From Sphagnum compactum (taxonomy: Eukaryota > Bryophyta > Sphagnopsida > Sphagnales): a stretch of 64,000 nt of DNA. The stretch covers positions 8,804,001 through 8,868,000 of the forward strand of contig OZ234498.1 of the NCBI GenBank assembly GCA_965153455.1, written 5' to 3'. This document shows, one piece after another, positions 35,290-46,857 of this stretch (position 1 is its first letter; each line of letters begins with the position of its first letter). The translations under genes were made by a program, and so were the position numbers. The notes under the pieces are model-generated. The model saw only the letters and a program-made list of their open reading frames with translations. It was not told the origin of the DNA and did no database searches.

Positions 35290-36085
35290 CCCAAGTTGGG
35301 CTAACTTGTTTCAAGTTGCAGAATAGGGAGGGACTTGGGGCACGCTCCCAGCCTTCAACACTAAAAGGGGTAGAGGGTCGTGTTGAAACCTCGGGATGGA
35401 CGAGGAAGAGTGACAAGCTTTTCACCTACTCAAATCTGCATCAAAACCAACACAAGTTTGTTAGACCACTTTCTGGGTCACTTTGGTGCTAGGACAAGCC
35501 ACGGGCAACCTTTGACTCACTTGATTCACCACGGCCCGGACTTAGGGGAGGCCACCACCTTCCCCCATATAGTACTCTCTGTAGCTCTCCACCGAGGCTA
35601 CATCCGAATGGCACTTTTTCCCGGGACTCCCAAGGAGGAGTCCCGAAATTGTCCCGGTTTGGACTCCCGGGACTTTGGGAGCTCATATCTCCCGGCTCCG
35701 ACCTCTGATTGGAGTGAAGTCTAAACCAAAGTTGTAGCTCTCCTCGAGATCTTTCCAACAGTATGTTGTAATCCACCTGCACACACCGGGATCAAGTCGA
35801 TTCCCGACTTTTAGTGGTCGGGAGTCAAACTGCCAGTTTGACTTTCGGCCCTTCTTTTGCCCATAACTTATGTTTCAGATCTTCAAATGGCCCATGCGAG
35901 GCCATTTTAGATATCTACTCTTCAAGACCTTTCCAAAAGTATAAAGAACTCCTCAATGCGAGGTGTTTTGACCCCTGCAATCGACCTCTGAGTTTTCAGG
36001 AGTCCCCGAGGACTCCAAGTCCCCAACTTTGGGAGTGTGAGTTGCATCCTCACACTTTGCCCAAAGTGGGGTTGCAACAGGGGAA
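35290..36085 (+). repeat. Large inverted repeat, right arm (about 0.8 kb, GC-rich)
   Basis: Reverse-complement partner of 33,158-34,015. The corresponding open frames in the two arms (33,649-33,960 minus and 35,380-35,724 plus) show similar peptides, for example GAR.SHGQ.LTH and HHGP.LGEA.TFP, but match no known family. The peptide similarity follows from DNA similarity and does not prove coding. Confidence 0.7.
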
Positions 36086-38599
36086 TTGGTATTCTAAACT
36101 TGTACCTAGTTGGAGTCAATGGAAATTATGTAAAATGTAAATGAAATTTATGTAAATGCGTGGAAGTTCTTAAGAATTTTTAGATTGATTTAAATTTGTG
36201 CAATGGGTCTTCCTTTAGGTGTTTATAGGGATTGTTTAAATAACTTTCTTCTATCATTTGACTTATGTTTCATTATTTGAAGCAAGTTGACTTTATTGAA
36301 GCACCCCAAATTTTATTGCATGTAGCCTAAATGATAAAATGATGGCCATAGAATAAAAGTGATGTTTTGTAAAGAAAGGACAAATGATAGGGAACAATTA
36401 ATCAACAGATTAAGTGAAAATCATGATTTGAACAAAATTATGAACATATTTTAAAATCTATTTTGCTTCAAGGTCATTGACTAGCTTTGTTTTAGAGTGT
36501 GGGATTGAAAATTTGAATGTTCAAAAGAATGGACAAAATAAGAGTGTTAAATCCTACACATTTTTTAAAATCAAAGGTAAAAGGAAACCGTTCCAACAAA
36601 GAATTCCATGGAACCTACAACTAGTTGAAAAAAAAAGAGTTTGTGAGTGTTACCTCTTTCAATTACAAAGAATTCATGGTGTAACTTGGAGTTAAATTCG
36701 TCTCGTGATTGGTTCTCAAAATAAGTATATTCAAATATTATAAATTGTTGATTTCACATATTGTTGGTCTTTGCATTATAGATTTTTGCAAGAGCATATC
36801 CCCATTTAGATAAATGTGGGATATATTTTAAGGCCCATTTCCACTAAATTGAAGGCATGTGACCATGAGAATTCTAAAAGACCAAATTAAATTCATCCAA
36901 AGGTTGTCTCATGGAAATTCATTTGTTAGTTTCACGTGAGCTTCAATTGTCAAACATAATGTAAAAATAATAATGGATTCGATTGAGGCACCTTAACATA
37001 AAATTTGGAAGGAAGTTGCATCCAAAATTTCCCCTTCTTTCTAACATCAAAATAAATTCATTAATTATTGTTTACAACTAAGCAAGACCTTTTGAGTGCA
37101 TTGCTTTAACATCATTTGCACCAAGTTGAAGTAGGCTTAATGCATACTTCATTATACGATGATCCATTTTCAATTATGTAAGATTATATGTGAACTTTTT
37201 TTCCATTCCCATTTCCTTACTTTCATAAGTTTGAAACCTTAAATAAAATGAATAAGTGTTAGTGTGACCTTTTCCTTCAACCAATGACTCTACATTTCAA
37301 TGGCTAAAGGGCACTCTTAGGCTCTATAGTTGTAAAAGGGCCTTTACTAAAAGTCAATAGTTTGCAAACCATAGCTATACATGCATATAATAAAGATATC
37401 ATCATGTTTAATATCTTTCATGATCAATTTTTGAAAAAATTGGGATGGACTTGCAATGTTATTTCAATAGCAAAATATTGTCAAATTTAAGAACTTGCAT
37501 TTTAAGAACATACTTTAAACAAATTCATTAGTTTACTTCATAATTAGCTAGTCTTCTTTTTTACTACACACACAATATAATTAACACTTTTGAGAAAAGT
37601 CTAGCATGTGATTTTGGCAACCTGCTAAGGTGTAGTGTAACTATTAATGCAACTTGTTAAAAAATCTTTTTAAACCACTATGCATAAGTAGATGGAAAAT
37701 TTTCTTTTGGTTAGGTTTTGTGGGATTTGAGCCCCATGTTTTTTTGTTGTAATTATGAAATTTTTCAACAAACAACCATTGATTAAGTAATTTGAAACTT
37801 TCAATTTCAAATATTTTGCATATAAAGAACAATGAAATTTCTATAAGTTCCAACAAAAGCAAGTTTTAATTTCCTCCTTGTGTTAAATATTGTGTATATA
37901 AGTCCAAATCTATACTTTCAAACACTAGTTATGTAAATTAAATTAAAAACCCACTATTCATTAAAATAACAAGATGTTTTGAAACCTAATAACCTCACAT
38001 TCACGTGATTTGTTTGAGTTGTGTCAAAGGGGTATCATGCCAAAGGAAATTTGTAAAATAAGGTTCCATCCTCTTGTGAGCCTCCAAATGTTGTGACCCC
38101 TCCATAAAAGCGTTCAAAGTAGCGACATCAAGGAAATCGATAATCAACATCACTTGTGCTGATTCATGTGCACCTATTCATATGCATTGAATTAGTTCAA
38201 ATTGACCAAAAATTTATTATCTTATTCCAAGGTTTCATCAACATAAATAGCTATCACACTCAAACTTTCATTTATCACAACACATACAATTTTATTTCCA
38301 TTAAAATATTAATACATGTTCCTTACTTTAAAATCATTGTGATCAATATTCAAAATAGCCAAACACTATTTATGTGGGATACCATCATGCACACTTTCAA
38401 GTAAACATCCAATACTACCATTATAGCCAAAGAATGATGCATAATGACATATACAATTCATGATACACTATAATTCGATTTCTGAATGGAATTTTGAATA
38501 CCAAGTGGTAATTGTTGTTCTTCTAACTTGAAAAAAAACATGATTTGGAAAATTGATGTGGAAAGTAGAATGAAAATTAAAAGCTTTCCATGTTACTAT
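36086..38599. other. AT-rich gene desert, no gene seen
   Basis: No protein, RNA or transposon end recognised. Confidence 0.5.
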
Positions 38600-38788
38600 T
38601 TATTTGAAAGTTTGCATGAGATAATGATCAATCATACTTGTGTGGGTAGAGACGTTGTAAGAAAGAATGGACACGGTGTGCTTGATGACCTCTTCGAATT
38701 TCTTCATCTCTTCAACCACATAAGGTATATCTTCCTTCTTCCCCACCTTGAACAACACTGTGTGTCGCATAGCTCCATCTGTAGCCAT
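38600..38788 (-). pseudogene. Truncated stress-responsive A/B-barrel (Dabb) domain gene fragment, 62 aa
   Basis: From ATG 38788 the frame gives MATDGAMRHTVLFKVGKKE, then a helix-like stretch (VVEEMKKFEEVIKH), a strand and a DHYLMQTFK end before TAA. The order (R/K)H.VLFK..., helix, G/YNVS, ...(D/T)H.L...F is that of the plant Dabb/HS1 family, whose members are about 100-110 aa and act as small dimeric barrel proteins in stress response. The last third of the domain is missing and I see no splice donor before the stop. It sits alone in AT-rich DNA, so it is probably a gene relic. Confidence 0.45.
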
Positions 38789-39039
38789 CGTTGTATCACT
38801 TCAATTTTCAAGCTTTCACTTTGCACAACTTCTTGTTTTGCGTTTCAAATATCAATCATTCAGATAACAAGATGACACTTTGGTTTGGTGAAACAACTTA
38901 TTAACATGTGAGTCAAGTATTGTCCACCCTTAAAACTATTCGGATGATGTAATAACTCTTCAAATGGCTAAAATCTTTAACCCATTGAACTCAAGATAAT
39001 TGAATTCCCGAAACCAACATTGCTAAAAGTTGACCTTGT
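38789..39039. other. Short intergenic stretch
   Basis: Nothing recognised beyond possible leader sequence of the Dabb fragment. Confidence 0.4.
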
Positions 39040-39936
39040 CTACATCATAAAGGATGAGAGTTACTATTTTTAATATAAAAATGAACCTTGATGATGCTTG
39101 CACCACAACAACCTTCCTTGCTGGAGGGTTCCCACCACATCCATGCATGGCTTTCTCACCTTCCAGCAAAGCATTCCTAGGTGGTCCATCCTTGCCTATT
39201 TCTTTTGTCATTATGTGGGAGTCCATGCCTTTCTCACCTTCCAGCAATCCATTCCTGGGTCGATCCTCCCCTACTTCTTTCACTGGAGTCAACAGAGCCC
39301 ACTTTCCCAATGACCTGGCAGGCTCCAAGTAAGCTTCGAGAAGGAGCCGAAGCAGTTCCTGTAGCTACTAACCTGGCAGCCAATGTCAACTTGCTATCCC
39401 TCCATGCTGACCCCTTACCTACTCCCCTCACCTCTCCTTCTTCTCCAAAGAATGCATCCTCTTTCTGTTGTTGCCTCCCTTGCACACCTAGCTAGATTCA
39501 AAGCTTCAAAATTTGGTTGTGAATGGCTGTCTCCTCCATCCTCTTTCAAACACTTCCTTCTTCCCCTCGTATCTCTCTCCATGATTGGAGGGTGTTGGGC
39601 CACCACCTGTAGTGGAAGAAGCCCTACTGCTCTGTGCACTACCATCTGTGCTGGCAATTTGCCCACCATCAAAACCCACACTAGGACTACTAAGTCTCTC
39701 TATATTACACATGTCTGTGCCTGACCCACTCATTGAAAGCCAGCTTTCAATGCTGCACTGTAGGACATAAAATCCTCCATGCACAGGTGGCTGTAAATCC
39801 AATTGAGGATCCCAACCTTTGCTACTTCTCACAGCATTCAACTCCGAATTCAGTTCTTCAGAGTCACCTCGGGAGTCCCTTTCACTGCCATTCTCACAGG
39901 CTCCATTTGCCTGCTCTTCTTCACCTTTCAAAACTG
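39040..39936 (-). pseudogene. Unidentified GC-rich coding-like block (probable gene relic or captured exons)
   Basis: About 0.9 kb clearly richer in GC than its flanks. The minus strand has successive coding-like frames. 39,936-39,506 starts after a GGGCAG acceptor-like site and is rich in Ser/Gly/Glu (GEEEQANGACENGSERDSRG). It shifts frame near 39,560 into KCLKEDGGDSHSQPNFEAL. A frame at 39,328-39,023 contains a near-repeat of the words RNGLLEGEKGMD and RNALLEGEKAMH. No family could be named. Frame breaks suggest decay, or several short exons; donor-like GGTGAGAAAG sites follow both LLEG words. Confidence 0.4.
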
Positions 39937-42900
39937 CCCTATATATTGTATAATGTTCATTCCATTATATAATGAATCATCAAGTTTTTTATAAAAGGGG
40001 TGGGCTATATGTTGATCATATGTTGTATGTTTTTTATGTTTTGAACAATAGGGTTTTTTTATGGAAAATAATATATTAGGTACATGGAAAAAAATGAAAC
40101 TTATGTTCATTTAATAAAATATTGCATATGGAAAATGAAAAAATGTTATGTAAATGTTATATGCAAGTGATGTGACATTTTCAAAACCCATTCTTGTGGT
40201 GATATTCGATCACACGTGTTCCACAATATATCTAGAGCATCACCTTTCAAGTCATCATTTTAGAATTAGGTCATAGACTTTCCAATCCTACGCATCAAAT
40301 GAAAAGAGATTGCTTATGTAAGGACAAGAGCAAGAAAATAAAAAAGGAGGATATCAAGGCAATATGCAAATTACATGTCCAATATATAGCACCTTGGAAT
40401 CTTGAGGTACATTAAATATACACACGTCTTTTGGAATCTAGTTCTATAATGATTTTTAAATTGTATTTTTAATGGATGTCTTCTATGAAAAGCAATTGTC
40501 CATGCTAACATTTTCTTTGAGCATCATTTCAAATAGTGCGTAGTGGTGATGCTTATGGATGAATTAGACCGCATGTGCTTCCTAGTTCCCAACATGATGG
40601 GGAAATTGGTGGTCACAATACGTCACTAAAGGTGCATGTACATTGAGGATTGTAGCTCAATGGAAGTTAATAAAAGTTGACTTATATATTTTAAGGCGAT
40701 ATGCATGTCAAACAAATAGAAAAAATGGTGCAAAAGAATCATATGTACTAAATTTAGAATTAACCAATCAAGTATTTCAACTTTTTGGGATGTTGTTTTA
40801 TAGGTTAAGCTTGCAATTCACAAAGTTATCATGGGTTCAATTTGAATTGCACGAGTGTGAAAAATGGAAAATTTTGACAAACAATCACGTTTGTATGGAA
40901 GGAAACAACAATGTATATGGACATTTTCCACAAAATTATAGACACCTTCCACAAGTACCATAAGCATGGTCACCATGGTAAAATTCTTCATGTGTGTTTT
41001 TCAAATGAATTTAACTTGAAGACAAACAAGTCTTTCTACCTTCTATCTAGGTGCATATTTTGCATCAAACTTGTATGTCCAAGGGGAACACAATTTAAAC
41101 TGTATCAAGAAACTAAGTGAGAGCATCAAATATTGAGTGTAGTCACATTAATGGGAGCAAAAACAAGCCTAATTAGTGCTTGCATTTTCATGTTTTAATG
41201 TAAAAAATAATGATGATCTTGCAAGTCAATCAAAAGCATTCATGACAATGTTTTTAATATATTATGGAAACATGTGGTATGATTTGGAATGCATATAATG
41301 AGGATAGATTATTCAAGAACATTCATTAAGTATTTTAAATATTTTTATTTTAGGGGATATCTTTTTAACATGACATTAAAAAAAGGTTCTTTAGACATAT
41401 ATTTAGATAGTAATATATTGCAACATCTTTTTGAGTCAAATTTTATTTTTTCAACTTTCAAATGGAATATTTAAAAGATATTTTGAAAATATTCTAGGTT
41501 GACAAATCACCCAAGGAGGTGGCCCTAACTCCTATTAACATGTTTGGACCTTATTTAAATTAGGAGGTAGAAGTTATGAATTTATTGGTGTAAATGAAAG
41601 GGGCAAGCTAAATTTACAAGGAAATCAATTCTCTTGCATATTATTATTTTTATTAAAATAAAAATAATATAGGTTAAGCTTACTATTAATTATACAATGA
41701 AGGTCATAATATGGTTTAGGCTCCAAAATCATATAGTGTAGATTGTAAATTGAATTTTTTTGTGGGGAGTTTATTTGTGCATCTCAATATTGAAATGTAC
41801 ATCCATATATTAACATTAGTTCAACATTTGACAACTTAGTGACAATAGTGGCCCTAACCTTTGCGCAAATGTTCCTTTGGTCCTTTTTGGTCGAAGCAAG
41901 TGCATTAATGCACCTTAAGGTTTGTCAAGTGGTATTAATGTTTATAAATCCCAATTCACCAGTCAAAAAAATTTGAAACTTGATGCACACACCTTAGCTC
42001 CATTGGATTAAAACTAGGTTGCACAATAATTTCAAAGTGATAGTTGATTAGGATCAAGTGACACACGTTACATGCAATTCTTGGTCACCTCAACTACATA
42101 AACAAATAAGGTTATTAATGTAGTAATTTGGAATCAAAATTAAGTCATTATCTCATCACACCTATGACATGCACTATTTTCCCTATTATATACAATGTAG
42201 ATGACCATGGGTACTATATTGCAATGATGTTTTCCCAAAATCCTTGTTTTCATATCAAAATGTTTTATTGGACCTCACAACTTTGGAGGTTTATAGTTGT
42301 CAGGAAATGCATGTGTTTGAAACATGCAAATACATTAATTTTTGATACTTGAAAAGGGTTATCTAATCCATATTAAGCTCATGATTTGAACATTGATTGA
42401 TCTTCCAAACCACCTTTAAAATAATAGAAAGTAATTTTGACAATTTTTGGTAAACCTTCAAACTTTTGGAAAACACCTTTGTTTGGACATGTAAATGCAA
42501 TAAATGTTAAGACTTGCATTGAGAACTTCCAAATGTTTTATTAAAGATCACTTGATTTAATCATATAAAAAAATTGGGACTCTTTGGGAATCCGAACTAA
42601 TGCAACTTGGGATCTTGGTAATCCTTCCCCTTGACTTGGAGACACCTCCTACTTTGTATGAGAATGTGTTGAAGAATCCTTTTAACTCATGCTATGCCCT
42701 AGGCTTATTCTCAATTCAATTTTATTTGTTTTGTTTGATTTTTGGTTGCAATTGAAAGGTTAAAATCAAAAACATACACACTAATGTGATTCTTTGTCTT
42801 GTAAATGACTTCACTCATTCAACCATAAGTCATCACTTAGTAAAATCTATTGTCATGAACTTAAATGATGGTTACGCGAAAAACACCATAAACCTTACAA

Positions 42901-45900
42901 GTTTAAATAATGTAATCTTTACAATATTGGTTTTAGAATATTAGTTTGAAATAATTTATGGTTTCAAAAATGCATGAATTATAAACAATAGCATACTTTA
43001 ATATATGTACAATAGAAAATTGTAACAATAGGCTACAAAACACCAAAACTTTTCAAAGTAATGTTTTTTTTGTTGTGGCAACAATTCACCATTTTGCTAA
43101 AAAATAATCCCAAACAACATGGTCAATGGAAAACTTCCAAACAATTGCCACATTTTGAGGAGGAAAGTTGTGAAATTGCTAAGATTTTGGGAAGATTTAG
43201 GCAAATTTATAGTTTATTTCTTTTGAAATTGCCATATTTAGCTAATAGGTTATAATATGGATCCTAGATTTTGTTAACTTTTTCTATTTGTCTTGTAGCC
43301 ATAAATCCTTTTGTGGCTAATCACCACTTTTGGTGCAACATGAAAAAATTGAAAGAAAAACATTGCTACAAAACAATACCCCAAACAATTTGTTCCTTAT
43401 TATATATTAAGAAAGAGTGTAACCCTTGTACTTGTATGATTTTTCCATTTGGATCAATTATGGCAACCTTTATCCATCTAGGAACCTTTTGAAACTTGAA
43501 ATTTGAAGCCAAACTACAAAGGAGCCTTGTCGTTCCAACACATTAAACAAGCAAAAAATGATCCCCTAGCCCCAATCAACCAACTTGAAAGTGCAAACAC
43601 AATAACAAGAGCTCTTACAAGTGTAACCACAACTTAATTTTTATGTTTTAAGAAAATAATTCAAATCAATGTCAAAAGTTTTTTCATATGTTTATGCAAC
43701 AACATTTCTAACATATAATGGGGACATTTGGATAAGTTTGAAATGAATCTAATGAATATTAAATATACACAAAAACACTTTTGACACACTATGATGCATG
43801 TATTTGTTATATATTCTTGTTTTAACATAAGTTGAAATTACTTTTAAATGACATATTCCTGAAAATAGTTCAAATACACCTTTTACATATAATATAATGT
43901 GGCATTCTTGGGGGTTATAACAATTAAAACAATTTTATGGATTCACTTTTAATCTTATTTTACCAAGTTAACTTGATTGGCTAATCCACACCTTTCAAAA
44001 GACTCACCCCAAGTGGGCACATGTGGCTCATGTTAAATATGTGTTTGCACCCTTAAACCCCAATGGAAACAAAACCTCACATTAAGATCTAAAAAATAAA
44101 GCTAACAAAAAAAATTGAATCTTCATAAATTTCTCTTCCTTACTATACATCAAACATTAGGATGTTGTCTACATAACCAAAACAATACAAGAGCCAACAA
44201 AGGAAGATCACAATGAACCTTTGTCTAAACATGATTCAATTAAACCTTAATACACATTGCACTTTGAAAACAATGTTAAAAAAAACATAGCAAAAATGAT
44301 CTAAATAATACTTGACAAAGTGGCAAGGTTTGTAATGAAAACACTTGTAATAAGCAAAGTGGTTGCACCTAATTCATCAATCTCCAATCATTTAGCCATC
44401 ACATGCACCAAATTTCCCAATAGTTTCTTGAATTATGTTTCGTCATCCTTAAATAAAATCATCAATACTATGTAACAAGACATGAGGTCTCCTATTATTT
44501 TTATTTTGGTGGAGAACAATAAAAAGTGCACTATTGAAAAAATTACAACCAAGAGAGAGAGAGATTGTGGCCAAACTCACTTTCTATTTGTTGTGGGACA
44601 ATTCCCCACACAAATAGAAAGGGGGTTAGTCAAGGTCTAAAACCATAGCTACGTTTTTTGCCCTCAATGATGGGTGGTAGGTGGCAAGGTAGGTTTTTTG
44701 CACTTGTTTGGTTGCTTAATCTTCTAATATTATGTGAAGTCCATTTATTCATGAACCTTAGACATAATTTGATGTGAGGATAAGTTTTATATGAAAATTC
44801 AATTATGTCGTTGAAAATATCACATTTATTTTTATTTTTAGTTTAGTTTATTAATTATTATTTTTTTGGAAAAGATCAATTTATTTCAAGTTGGATATGA
44901 TTCTTTTCTTTGGTTTTAAAAAATTATAAATAAGGTTAAAGAGAAACACCTTACAAGTTCAATCAATAAGTTGGAACATCTGAAATTGAACATTCTTTTT
45001 TAAATATTTTGGTTAAATTGACTATGGTGAGCAAATTGTGAAATCATTTGAAATGAAAAGGATTCAAGTTTAAATATGATAGTTTGTTAAATCAAGGATG
45101 AAACTTTTAATGACAAACATTTCAATTTATGACCTTTACACGTATTCTTTTCCAATAAATCATGTTGTATGAATAAACGATTCTAGTTGAATGGTTTTCA
45201 AGCTCAGTTTCATTCAATATCCAAAACAACTTTGATGTTATTATTTACTTATATATGTACATATAGGAAATTGTTTCCGAATATATGTCTCAAAATTTTA
45301 ACATCCAAAAGTTGGCCCCGTCATATTGATCATGGACATCCAAAAATGGCAACAACAAAAACTTAAGTAACATTTGAAGACCCCATTTCACTAGGGGATT
45401 ACTTAGGGTTTATCAAAAGCCTACATAAGGAGCTACGTAAAGCCTACTCAGAATGCTACCTAAGGTAAGTGGGTAGGTAGGTAGGTACCCAATAGGTAGG
45501 AAGGTAGGTAAGCCTAATTTAATTAACACCTTACTAGGAAGGCCCTTAATCTATGCGAGCATAATCTAAGTAGATCGTAGTGTGGTTAGAAAAATGACCA
45601 TGGTAATCGCTACTCAAGATTTCATCCTTAGTTTTGAGGACTGGTCCTCACTTTGATGGACTTAAAAAATAGCTCAAAAAAGGAGGTTGAATGATATAGG
45701 TCGTTGCGATCAAAGTGAGGCTCAAACTATGGATTACTTTACAAATAACTCATATTCCTTTCTACTTTGAAATCATAGCTCTTGCACAAGAACTTGCTGC
45801 ACATCCCTGAAATAATATGTGAAGACTTTATTTCTTAGATTCATTCAAAATATAGAGAGATTTCAGGGACACTATGATGCCCGTTGGAGTGGGACTCTCG

Positions 45901-46857
45901 GCGGCATCATCCAGTTGTGAATGAATTTAACAGGTACATGTCATTAGCAATCTGTCACAACCTCTAAGCCAGAATTCTCTCCCAGTAACCAAACATGGGT
46001 GCATCCGTAACAACATTGAATTTGACAAGAATCTCTGTTACCATAATGTAAAAGTCCTGCATATGATGCAGTTCACCTGTTCCAGACCTGCACCTTATTC
46101 ATACCAGCAATGGAAGGTGAATTGCCCTTATCCCAGACAACCCAATATAAACCACAGATTTTAATTTCAAACCAAGAGCTTTGTACACAATCCAAAGAAT
46201 CCAAATTTTATTAAAAATAAAATTTTACGACTGTGCAACCAACTTAAAATCTGGTTATTTGAACAGCAATCTAGGATTTTGTCAAACAAAAGCTCACAAT
46301 GCTAAACCCATTCTTAGAGAAAAGTCATTTAGTTGGATGGTTATCTTGACAATTTTCATATCACATGTAACCCTGGCTTTCTCTTGCTCCTGCAATTCCT
46401 TCACAAAAACTGTGTTGCCCATAACCACACTGGACAGAAGAAACACAAGCAATGGATTGCCACAGAGGTCCATAATTGATTCTGAACAGTATGCAAAGAG
46501 GGAAATAAACTTGCCCTGTTCTTTGGTCAAGGATCTTGATGTATGTGCAGCACTGCAACTGCATAAGATGACCACCACAACTGTTAGAATAGACTAGAAA
46601 TGAATACTGCCACCATCCAACCCCATCCACCCCACAAACAATGCTGCTCAATATTGCTATAAATTCCCAGATTTGGTTCACAAAACTTGTCCCCAGACTG
46701 TCAATAGCAATGGTTTATCCCTATAGCATCTATTGCAGCAAATCAGTATAATGTGCATGCAAAAAGCAAGGACTGGACCTTGCTTGCAAATTGTGGCCCA
46801 TTCGACTTGAGAACTAGGATGCATTTGGAGGTGTGGATCTATTGACAGAAGGTGTTG
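39937..46857. other. AT-rich gene desert up to MOG1
   Basis: No gene, RNA or transposon domain recognised over about 6.9 kb. A (GTAG)n-like run lies near 45,466-45,510. The last 0.7 kb (from about 46,150) is less AT-rich and may include 3' UTR of the minus-strand MOG1 gene. Confidence 0.45.

Noticed and set aside
46181-46681. Frames on both strands downstream of MOG1
   Set aside because: No recognisable family, no splice support, mutually exclusive frames.
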